62,299 bases of DNA from Nocardioides sp. PD653-B2 (GTDB taxonomy: Bacteria; Actinomycetota; Actinomycetes; Propionibacteriales; Nocardioidaceae), in NCBI RefSeq assembly GCF_002117935.1, contig NZ_BDJE01000062.1, forward strand, positions 1-62,299. Direction: 5' to 3'. A program made the position numbers and the translations under genes. The stretch's first letter is position 1; the number at the start of each line of letters is the position of its first letter. Shown here one piece after another: positions 53,296-62,299 of this stretch. Below the pieces are notes generated by a model. It ran no database searches. It was not told the DNA's origin and saw nothing but the letters and a program-made list of their open reading frames with translations.

Positions 53296-53665
53296 GTTCA
53301 ACAACCACGAGCGGTTCCAGATCGACGAGGCCATCCGCAAGGCGGAGCAGGTCTCGCGCTACGAGTTCAGCGTCTTCGTCGGCCGCGCCGGCGACGACGC
53401 GCGCGCGTTCGCAACGCAGCTGCACAACTCCCTGGTCGCGCCGGCCCGCAGCATCCTGATCATGCTCGACCCGGCCGCGCGGGCGCTCGAGATCGTGACC
53501 GGCGGCTACGTCCGGCGCACCCTCTCCGACCAGGAGGTCGAGCTGACGACGCTGCAGATGGAGTCGCTCTTCGCCGCAGGCGACCTCGTCGGCGGCCTCA
53601 AGCGCGGCATCCAGATGCTCGCCGACCACGCCCGAGCACCCGAGACCCTGCACGCAGGCGAGTAG
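53273..53665 (+). CDS. DUF5130 (TPM-domain-like) protein
   Basis: 130 residues. Core: GEFNNHERFQIDEAIRKAEQVSRYEFSVFVGRAG, a TPM-phosphatase-like fold, with VTGGYVRRTLSDQEVELTTLQME later. Acidic residues typical of TPM calcium sites are partly kept. Function unknown. It starts inside the previous gene (GTG 53273). Its stop is five bases before the arm of a large inverted repeat. Confidence 0.8.
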   Translation: MAQVGVGEFNNHERFQIDEAIRKAEQVSRYEFSVFVGRAGDDARAFATQLHNSLVAPARSILIMLDPAARALEIVTGGYVRRTLSDQEVELTTLQMESLFAAGDLVGGLKRGIQMLADHARAPETLHAGE

Positions 53666-53670
53666 CGGCA

Positions 53671-53746
53671 GCGGGTTTCACCGGTCAGCCGCCAGAACCC
53701 GCACGACACGCCGAGCGGTCTCGGCGTGTCGTGCGGGGATCGGCGG

Positions 53747-53764
<18 letters not shown>
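53671..53764. repeat. 94-bp inverted structure: strong hairpin within flanking inverted arms
   Basis: The centre GCACGACACGCCGAG (53701-53715) pairs perfectly with CTCGGCGTGTCGTGC (53720-53734), loop CGGT. Flanking it, GCGGGTTTCACCGGTCAGCC (53671-53690) and GGTCAGCCGGTGAAACCCGC (53745-53764) are nearly perfect complements. The pepN stop codon is inside the right arm. It is a bidirectional terminator for convergent genes, and its 14-mer recurs at 6-19. Confidence 0.85.
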
Positions 53765-56323
<2,559 letters not shown>

Positions 56324-56384
56324 GCGAGGCATCCTGCCACTCGGACCTGCCCCCGCGAAAAGGAGAAAGCGCGATGATGGCCCG

Positions 56385-57740
56385 GTGACCGACCCCGGCC
56401 GCCATGTCGTCCCCCTCGGAGCGGCGACCAAGGCGTGGTTCCTGATCTCGCTGCAGACGTTCGGCGGACCGGCCGGCCAGATCGCGGTGATGCAGCGCGA
56501 GCTCGTCGACGAGCGGCGCTGGATCGGCGAGCGCCGCTTCCTCCACGCGCTGAGCTACTGCATGCTCCTGCCCGGCCCGGAGGCGCAGCAGCTCGCCGTC
56601 TACACGGGCTGGCTGCTCAACGGGTGGGCCGGAGGCGTGATCGCCGGCGCGCTCTTCGTCCTCCCGGGTTTCGTGGCTCTCCTCGCGCTCTCGGCCGTCT
56701 ACGTCACCCAGGGCGACACCGCGCTCGTGACCGGGCTGTTCCTCGGGCTGGCGCCCGCGGTCGTCGCGATCGTGGTCCAGGCCGTGGTCCGCATCGGGGG
56801 CCGGGCGCTCACCCACCCCGCCCTCGTCGGGCTCGCGGTGGCGGCCTTCGTCGCCCTGGCGGTCCTCGGGCTGCCGTTCCCGGTGGTCGTGCTCGGCGCC
56901 GGGCTGGTCGGGTGGCTCGTCGGCCGGCGCCGGCCCGCGGTGATGGCGGCCCGGGCCCGCCCCGAGGACGCGGCCGCCGACACCCCGCTGGTGCCGGACG
57001 AGGCCCTGCACCACGCCCGCCCGTCAGCCCGCCGCAACCTCACGATCCTGACGGTCGGGCTGGTGCTCTGGGTCGCCCCGGTCGCCGTCGCCTGGGTCGT
57101 CGCGGACGGCGGTCCCTCGGTGTTCGTCGACCAGGGCCTGTTCTTCGGTGGGATGGCGCTGGTGACGTTCGGCGGCGCGTACGCCGTGCTGGCGTACGTC
57201 GCCCAGGCGGCGGTCGGGACCTACGGGTGGGTGACGGCGAGCGAGATGACGAAGGGCCTCGCCCTCGCGGAGTCGACGCCCGGACCGCTGATCATGGTCG
57301 TGCAGTTCGTCGCGTTCCTCGGCGCCTACCGCGCCCCCGGCGACCTCGACCCCTGGCTGGCGGCCGTGCTGGCCTCGCTGGTGGTGGTCTGGGTGACGTT
57401 CGTGCCGAGCTTCCTCTTCATCTTCCTCGGCGCGCCGTACGTCGAGCGGCTGCGCGGCAACACCTCCCTCTCCTCGGCCCTGACCGGCGTCACCGCCGCG
57501 GTGGTCGGGGTGATCGCCAACCTGGCGCTCTACTTCGCGGTCCACACGCTCTTCTCGGAGACCGACCGCTGGGGACGCGACCACCTCGGCCTGCTGGTGC
57601 CGGTGTGGGACTCCTACGTCTGGGAGTCGTTCGTGGTCCTCGCCCTGGCGCTGGTGCTGGTCCTGCGACTGCGCTGGTCGGTGCTGCGCACGCTCGCCGT
57701 GTGTGCGCTGGCGGGGCTCGGTCTCTCGCTGCTGACCTGA
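56385..57740 (+). CDS. chrA: Chromate transporter (ChrA, two CHR domains)
   Basis: 451 residues, about 12 helices in two homologous halves. The first half has LISLQTFGGPAGQIAVMQRELV and the second MALVTFGGAYAVLAYVAQ, the FGG motifs of CHR domains, with ESTPGPLIMVVQFVAF later. It exports chromate, or transports a related oxyanion. The GTG at 56385 is the only sensible start in frame. The gene AAAAGGAGA (56358-56366) gives a moderate ribosome-binding site. Confidence 0.9.
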   Translation: MTDPGRHVVPLGAATKAWFLISLQTFGGPAGQIAVMQRELVDERRWIGERRFLHALSYCMLLPGPEAQQLAVYTGWLLNGWAGGVIAGALFVLPGFVALLALSAVYVTQGDTALVTGLFLGLAPAVVAIVVQAVVRIGGRALTHPALVGLAVAAFVALAVLGLPFPVVVLGAGLVGWLVGRRRPAVMAARARPEDAAADTPLVPDEALHHARPSARRNLTILTVGLVLWVAPVAVAWVVADGGPSVFVDQGLFFGGMALVTFGGAYAVLAYVAQAAVGTYGWVTASEMTKGLALAESTPGPLIMVVQFVAFLGAYRAPGDLDPWLAAVLASLVVVWVTFVPSFLFIFLGAPYVERLRGNTSLSSALTGVTAAVVGVIANLALYFAVHTLFSETDRWGRDHLGLLVPVWDSYVWESFVVLALALVLVLRLRWSVLRTLAVCALAGLGLSLLT

Positions 57741-57782
57741 GCTGACGGGGAATCCGGGCTCCGGTCTGCTTGTTGGGTCGAC

Positions 57783-58388
57783 ATGACCAAGACCAACGCC
57801 GACTTCTGGTTCGACCCCGCCTGCCCGTTCGCCTGGATCACCTCACGCTGGATCCTCGAGGTGGAGAAGGTCCGCGACATCGAGGTGACCTGGCACATCA
57901 TGAGCCTCGCCTACCTCAACCAGGACAAGGACATCTCGGAGGAGTACCGCTCCTTCCTCACGACCGCATGGCAGCCGGTGCGGGTGCTGATGGCCGCCGA
58001 GCAGAAGTACGGCCAGGAGGCGCTGCTGCCGCTGTACACGGCGATGGGCACGCGCATCCACATCGAGAAGCAGGACAAGGACCGCGCCATGATCGAGGGC
58101 GCCCTCGCCGACGCCGGCCTCGACGTCGGGCTCGCGGACGCGATGGACGACTCGTCGTACGACGACGCGATCGCGAAGTCCCACCACCTCGGCATGGACC
58201 AGGTGGGCAACGAGGTCGGCACGCCGACCATCGCCTTCGAGGGCGCGGCCTTCTTCGGCCCCGTGCTCACCAAGGCCCCGAAGGGCGAGGACGCAGGCCG
58301 CCTCTGGGACGGCTGCGTGACCGTCGCGTCGTTCCCGCACTTCGCCGAGCTCAAGCGCAGCCGCAGCAACGACCTCGACTTCGAGTGA
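57783..58388 (+). CDS. DsbA-fold mycothiol-dependent reductase (Rv2466c-like)
   Basis: 201 residues with near line-by-line match to the mycobacterial Rv2466c (mycothiol-dependent nitroreductase) pattern: ADFWFDPACPFAWITSRWILEVEKVRDIEV, MSLAYLNQDKD, SHHLGMDQVGNEVGTPTIAFEGAAFFGPVL. Only Cys14 of the CxxC is present: the sequence is CPFA, so Ala17 replaces the resolving Cys. A monothiol mechanism with mycothiol is therefore expected. Cytosolic. Confidence 0.9.
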   Translation: MTKTNADFWFDPACPFAWITSRWILEVEKVRDIEVTWHIMSLAYLNQDKDISEEYRSFLTTAWQPVRVLMAAEQKYGQEALLPLYTAMGTRIHIEKQDKDRAMIEGALADAGLDVGLADAMDDSSYDDAIAKSHHLGMDQVGNEVGTPTIAFEGAAFFGPVLTKAPKGEDAGRLWDGCVTVASFPHFAELKRSRSNDLDFE

Positions 58389-58422
58389 GACGAGCTCTGC
58401 TCGGTCGGCGTACCGTGGATCC

Positions 58423-58971
58423 ATGACCACATCGCCGGCCGAGCGGAGCGACGACGTCCGGGTCCTCTCCCGGGCGCTCGACCAGGCCGGCGACGTGCTC
58501 GACCACGTGCACACCCACCACCTGTCCCTCCCGACGCCGTGCCGGGACTGGGACGTCGGGGCTCTCGCCGACCACCTGGTGGCCGCGCCGACCACGGCCC
58601 TGGCGATGATGCGGGGCGAGCAGGTGGACTGGTCGGCACCGCCCGCGCACGTGTCCGAGGAGTGGGGACCGGCCTTCCGGGTGGTGGCCGACGACCTCAT
58701 CCACGCGTGGCACCAGGGTCTGGGCGGGGAGGGCGCGAGCGCGGACTGGCAGAGCGCCGAGCTCGCCGTCCACACCTGGGACCTGGCGACAGCGATCGGC
58801 TTCCCGCTCGACCGCCTCGACCCGGAGGTCGCGGTCCGCGGCCTGGCCTTCATGCAGGCCAACCTCACGCAGGAGAACCGCGGGCCCGCGTTCGGCCCCG
58901 AGCAGCCCGCGGCCGAGGGCGCCGGGGCGTACGAGCGGATCGCGGCGTACGCCGGCCGCCCGGTCGCCTGA
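58423..58971 (+). CDS. TIGR03086-type metal-binding protein (mycothiol maleylpyruvate isomerase fold)
   Basis: 182 residues of the DinB/MDMPI fold. Metal ligands: PTPCRDWDVGALADHLV (His), and ELAVHTWDLATAIG (His), with the third position near DDLIHAWHQG. The family contains mycothiol-dependent enzymes, but this subgroup has no defined substrate. It lies between the Rv2466c-like gene and metG, all on the plus strand, 34 and 42 bases apart. Confidence 0.82.
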   Translation: MTTSPAERSDDVRVLSRALDQAGDVLDHVHTHHLSLPTPCRDWDVGALADHLVAAPTTALAMMRGEQVDWSAPPAHVSEEWGPAFRVVADDLIHAWHQGLGGEGASADWQSAELAVHTWDLATAIGFPLDRLDPEVAVRGLAFMQANLTQENRGPAFGPEQPAAEGAGAYERIAAYAGRPVA

Positions 58972-59013
58972 CCGCGCCGAAACTCGCTGGAGCTCGCTCA
59001 CTAGGATTCACGC

Positions 59014-60801
59014 ATGAGCAAAGTCCTGTCCGCCGTCGCCTGGCCGTACGCAAACGGCCCGCGCCACATCGGCCACGTGGCCGGTTTCGGTGTGCCCTCC
59101 GACGTCTTCAGTCGGTACATGCGGATGGCGGGTCACGACGTGCTCATGGTCTCCGGCTCCGACGAGCACGGCACCCCGATCCTGATCGCCGCCGACGAGG
59201 TCGGGATGACGCCCCAGGCGCTCGCCGACCAGAACCACCGGATCATCGCCGAGGACCTCACCTCGCTCGGGCTGACGTACGACCTCTACACGCGCACCAC
59301 CACGCCGAACCACCACGCGGTGGTGCAGGAGCTGTTCACCGGGGTCTACGAGAACGGCTACTTCGTCGAGCAGACGACGTACGGCGCCATCTCGCCGTCG
59401 ACCGGTCGCACGCTCCCGGACCGCTACATCGAGGGCACCTGCCCGATCTGCGGGTACGACGGTGCGCGCGGCGACCAGTGCGACAACTGCGGCAACCAGC
59501 TCGACCCGCACGACCTGGTGAACCCGCGCTCGAAGATCAACGGCGAGACGCCGGAGTTCATCGAGACCCAGCACTTCTTCCTCGACCTGCCGGCGCTGGC
59601 CGACGCGCTGGGGGAGTGGCTCGACGAGCGCGCCGCGTCGGAGACGTGGCGGCCCAACGTGATCCGCTTCAGCCAGAACATCCTCAAGGAGATCCGGCCG
59701 CGGGCGATGACCCGCGACATCGACTGGGGCATCGCGGTCCCGCTCGAGGGCTGGCGCGACAACCCGACCAAGAAGCTCTACGTCTGGTTCGACGCGGTCA
59801 TCGGCTACCTCTCCGCGTCGATCGAGTGGGCCCGTCGCAGCGGCGACAACGACGCGTGGCGCGCGTGGTGGAACGACCCCGAGGCCCTGTCCTACTACTT
59901 CATGGGCAAGGACAACATCACCTTCCACAGCCAGATCTGGCCGGCCGAGCTGCTGGCCTACTCCGGCAAGGGGGCGAAGGGCGGCGCCCTGCACGAGTAC
60001 GGCGAGCTGAACCTGCCCACCGAGGTGGTGTCGTCGGAGTTCTTGACGATGGAGGGCAGGAAGTTCTCCTCGTCGAAGCGCGTCGTCATCTACGTGCGCG
60101 ACCTGCTCAGCCGCTACCAGCCCGACGCGTTCCGCTACTTCGTGGCCGCGGCCGGCCCGGAGAACCAGGACTCCGACTTCACCTGGTCGGAGTTCGTGCG
60201 CCGCACCAACGACGAGCTGGTCGCCGGCTGGGGCAACCTGGTCAACCGGACGGCCACCCTGGTCGCCAAGAACTTCGGGGAGATCCCCAAGGCCGGCGAC
60301 CTGACCGTCGAGGACCAGACGGTCCTCGACTCGGTCGACGCGGCGTTCGGTGTCGTGGGCGAGCTCATCGCGCGGCACCGGCAGAAGCAGGCCATCGGCG
60401 AGGCGATGCGGGTGGTCGCCGAGGTGAACAAGTACGTGTCCGACTCCGAGCCCTGGAAGATCAAGGACGACCCCGATCGGCTCGCGACCGTCCTGCACGT
60501 GATGACCCAGTGCGTGTCCGACCTCAACCTCGTGCTCTCGCCGTTCCTCCCGTTCGCCGCCAACGAGGTCGACAAGGCCTTCGGCGGCGCCGGCGACATC
60601 GCGCCGATGCCGCGGATCGAGGAGGCCGACGACCTCGACGGCGGTGCGCCGTACCCGATCATCACGGGCGACTACACCGCCGTACCGGCCTGGGAGCGCA
60701 AGCCGGTCGTGCCCGGCACGCCGGTCGGCAAGCCGACCCCGATCTTCACCAAGCTCGACCCGTCGATCGTGGACGAGGAGCTCGCGAGGCTCGGCGAGTG
60801 A
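59014..60801 (+). CDS. metG: Methionyl-tRNA synthetase
   Basis: 595 residues. Class I signature: HIGH at 18-21 (ANGPRHIGHVAG) and KFSSSK as the KMSKS loop. The zinc knuckle is CPICGYDGARGDQCDNCG. The catalytic region WFDAVIGYLSASIEWARR is typical. C-terminal anticodon-binding domain with SEPWKIKDDPDRL. No C-terminal dimerisation EMAP domain. It charges tRNA-Met. Overlaps the next gene by 4 bases (GTGA). Confidence 0.97.
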   Translation: MSKVLSAVAWPYANGPRHIGHVAGFGVPSDVFSRYMRMAGHDVLMVSGSDEHGTPILIAADEVGMTPQALADQNHRIIAEDLTSLGLTYDLYTRTTTPNHHAVVQELFTGVYENGYFVEQTTYGAISPSTGRTLPDRYIEGTCPICGYDGARGDQCDNCGNQLDPHDLVNPRSKINGETPEFIETQHFFLDLPALADALGEWLDERAASETWRPNVIRFSQNILKEIRPRAMTRDIDWGIAVPLEGWRDNPTKKLYVWFDAVIGYLSASIEWARRSGDNDAWRAWWNDPEALSYYFMGKDNITFHSQIWPAELLAYSGKGAKGGALHEYGELNLPTEVVSSEFLTMEGRKFSSSKRVVIYVRDLLSRYQPDAFRYFVAAAGPENQDSDFTWSEFVRRTNDELVAGWGNLVNRTATLVAKNFGEIPKAGDLTVEDQTVLDSVDAAFGVVGELIARHRQKQAIGEAMRVVAEVNKYVSDSEPWKIKDDPDRLATVLHVMTQCVSDLNLVLSPFLPFAANEVDKAFGGAGDIAPMPRIEEADDLDGGAPYPIITGDYTAVPAWERKPVVPGTPVGKPTPIFTKLDPSIVDEELARLGE

Positions 60802-61460
60802 TCGCCCTCCTCGGCGACGACCGCGGTCACCGCAGCCACCAGGAGCTCAACGCGCTCCGGCCGATGCTGGACGTGGAGACGGTCTGGGTGCCGAGCGACT
60901 CGTCGTTCGACATCGCCGCCTACGACGGGGTCTGGCTGGTGCCCGGCTCGCCGTACGCCGACGACGACGCGGTGCTCCGCGCCCTGACCGTCGTGCGGGA
61001 GCGGGGCATCCCGTTCATCGGGTCGTGCGGCGGCATGCAGTACGCCGTGCTCGAGTTCGTGCGCTCGGTGCTGGGGGAGGCCGCGACACACGCGGAGTCG
61101 GACGGCGAGGGTGACGACAACGTGGTGACCGCGCTCGCGTGCAGCCTGTACGGCGAGGAGCGGCTGGTCACCCCGGTGCCCGGGACACGCTTCGCGTCGT
61201 GGGTGCCGGAGCCGTTCGTGGGGATGCACTTCTGCAACTACGCGCCGACGGCCGAGGCGGTCGCGCGGCTGGAGGCTGCCGGGGTCGTGGTCGGCGCGAC
61301 CGCGGACGACGCGGGCGCGGAGGTGCTGGAGTTCCCCGACCATCCGTTCTACGTCACGTCGATGTTCCAGCCGCACATCGGCGCGCTCGCCGGGCGACCG
61401 GTGCACCCGCTGGTGCGGGCGTTCGAGTCCGCCGTACGGCAGGCTGCTCCTCGTGCGTGA
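60798..61460 (+). CDS. CTP-synthase C-terminal-like glutamine-amidotransferase-fold protein
   Basis: 220 residues. Class I amidotransferase fold: VWLVPGSPYADDDAVLRAL, nucleophile Cys in FIGSCGGMQYAVLEFVRSVLG, and His in FQPHIGAL. It matches the family named CTP-synthase C-terminal-region-related (seleno)protein, in which Cys is sometimes Sec; here it is plain TGC. No synthetase partner is present, so the activity is unknown. GTG start inside the metG stop; its 3' end overlaps the methyltransferase start by 8 bases. Confidence 0.82.
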   Translation: MIALLGDDRGHRSHQELNALRPMLDVETVWVPSDSSFDIAAYDGVWLVPGSPYADDDAVLRALTVVRERGIPFIGSCGGMQYAVLEFVRSVLGEAATHAESDGEGDDNVVTALACSLYGEERLVTPVPGTRFASWVPEPFVGMHFCNYAPTAEAVARLEAAGVVVGATADDAGAEVLEFPDHPFYVTSMFQPHIGALAGRPVHPLVRAFESAVRQAAPRA

Positions 61461-62289
61461 GGGAGAGCCGAGCCGGACCGCGTTCGGGGCCGCGGCCTAC
61501 CGGGCCATCCACCAGGACGCCGACGACGGCAGGGTCTTCCGCGACCCGCTCGCCTGGCAGATCCTCGGCGGCGACAAGGACGCGGTGCTCGCTGAGGCAG
61601 CCGGCCAGGACCGCCCGCGGCTGAGGCTCTTCATCGCAGTGCGGCACCGGTTCGCCGAGGACTCGCTGGCCGCCGCCGTCGCGCGCGGGACGCAGCAGGT
61701 CGTCGTGCTGGGTGCCGGGCTCGACACCTTCGCCTACCGCAACCCGTTCCCGGAGACCACGGTCTTCGAGGTCGACCACCCGGCGACCGGTGCCTGGAAG
61801 CAGGAGCAGCTGGCGTCGGCCGGGATCGTGGCCCCGTCGAACGTGACGTACGTCGGGGTCGACTTCGAGACCGACGACCTGATGACGCGGCTGGTCGGCG
61901 CCGGCTTCGATCCCTCGGCGCCGGCGTTCTTCGTCTGGCTCGGCGTGGTGCCGTACCTGTCGCGCGACGCCGTCACCGCCACCCTGGGCGCGATCGCGTC
62001 CGTGCCCGGCGGCGAGGTGGTCTTCGACTACACGAACCCGGTCGACCAGCTCCGCGCCGTGGCCCAGGACGACCGCGCCGACCTGATCGCCCGCGTCGCC
62101 GAGGTCGGCGAGCCGCTCTCCGCCGGTCTCGACACCGCGGACCTGCTCGCCCTCCTCACCTCGCTCGGCTTCTCCGACATCGACGACCTCGACCGCCCCG
62201 ACATCCGCTCCCGCTACCTCGGCCTCCCGCCGGGCGACGCCGGCGGCGGCGCGCACATCGTCCGCGCCCGCGTCGTCGACGGTGGTTGA
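61453..62289 (+). CDS. SAM-dependent methyltransferase (LCM/TIGR00027 type)
   Basis: 278 residues, class I methyltransferase of the leucine-carboxyl-methyltransferase-like group: QQVVVLGAGLDTFAYR (SAM motif I), VFEVDHPATGAWKQ (acidic Asp/Glu binding ribose), VGVDFETDDL, FVWLGVVPYLSRDAV. In actinobacteria such enzymes are many and mostly uncharacterised. Its last codons (VDGG, stop) coincide with the GGTGGTTGAGGA repeat at the window end. Start GTG 61453. Confidence 0.85.
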   Translation: MREGEPSRTAFGAAAYRAIHQDADDGRVFRDPLAWQILGGDKDAVLAEAAGQDRPRLRLFIAVRHRFAEDSLAAAVARGTQQVVVLGAGLDTFAYRNPFPETTVFEVDHPATGAWKQEQLASAGIVAPSNVTYVGVDFETDDLMTRLVGAGFDPSAPAFFVWLGVVPYLSRDAVTATLGAIASVPGGEVVFDYTNPVDQLRAVAQDDRADLIARVAEVGEPLSAGLDTADLLALLTSLGFSDIDDLDRPDIRSRYLGLPPGDAGGGAHIVRARVVDGG

Positions 62290-62299
62290 GGAAGGACGA
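62281..62299. repeat. Start of GGTGGTTGAGGA-type dispersed element
   Basis: GGTGGTTGAGGAAGGACGA runs off the window. It resembles GGTGAGGAGG at 45189-45198. The methyltransferase stop TGA lies within it. Copies elsewhere in the genome cannot be tested here. Confidence 0.4.

Noticed and set aside
58539..61460. 973-residue open frame over the TIGR03086 and metG region
   Set aside because: Only its last 220 codons (from GTG 60798) are a real gene; the preceding part is a shadow of metG and the TIGR03086 gene with Arg/Pro-rich composition.

Overview
The window is high-GC DNA with dense genes, short intergenic gaps, frequent GTG starts and ATGA/GTGA overlaps. Its gene content (a mycothiol-dependent Rv2466c-type reductase, an F420-type PPOX protein, a DynA/DynB dynamin pair, glbO, a DUF3618 protein, SigE-type sigma factors) points to an actinobacterium. 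Nocardioides or a close relative is my best inference, from gene order and the style of the dispersed repeats. It reads as chromosome: I see no phage, transposase, integrase, plasmid or CRISPR genes. About 68 protein genes, three tRNAs (Lys-CUU, His-GUG, Arg-UCU) and several strong hairpins or operators can be supported.

Layout. 0-3.7 kb: a Bcp peroxiredoxin diverges from a Ni/Co ECF importer (cbiM, PDGLE protein, cbiQ, cbiO), followed by DUF3618 and an orphan GroES-like gene. 3.7-8.5 kb: secreted proteins (Ntn acylase, DPGTT-repeat protein, trypsin-like protease). 8.5-12.2 kb: PPOX protein, FAD/Rieske oxidoreductase, YihY membrane protein, LuxR regulator. 12.2-17.6 kb: a stress or signalling block with a decayed CBS domain, SPW-like and PRC-barrel proteins, a response regulator/kinase/GerMN-lipoprotein trio resembling MtrAB-LpqB, a STAS protein and a HesB-like protein. 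17.6-33 kb: tRNA-Lys, FAD oxidoreductase, PAS kinase, pirin, a second Ntn acylase, a MarR-GNAT fusion, two CNNM/CorC-type membrane proteins, tRNA-His, orn, a MauE/DsbA pair, an ADA-family deaminase, a second LuxR regulator and tRNA-Arg. 33-45 kb: Dyp peroxidase, phosphoesterase lipoprotein, Xaa-Pro aminopeptidase, PrsW, two dynamin-like GTPases, SSB, a sigma factor with a membrane partner, and ettA. 45-53.7 kb: MarR, thiolase with TetR and a KstR-like box, a one-helix protein behind a TACANNTGTA operator, a double-hotdog thioesterase, an ECF sigma/membrane protein/His-rich exported protein locus, glbO, OsmC, MscS and DUF5130. 53.7-62.3 kb: pepN, chrA, Rv2466c-like reductase, TIGR03086 protein, metG, a CTP-synthase-like amidotransferase and a methyltransferase.

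Themes. Redox and oxidative-stress proteins recur (Bcp, OsmC, Dyp, truncated globin, DsbA/MauE, Rv2466c-like, FAD/Rieske), as do envelope and signalling functions (three sensor or sigma systems with membrane or lipoprotein partners). The best candidate for something undescribed is the ECF locus at 49.0-50.8 kb. There the membrane partner of the sigma factor and the next exported protein share a histidine-rich EHAGxHP tail, which suggests a metal-sensing or metal-binding surface system. Other points worth checking are the MtrAB-LpqB-like trio, the PrsW-DynA-DynB-SSB cluster, a near-perfect KstR-type box in front of a thiolase, and a 94-bp inverted structure that contains the pepN stop codon.
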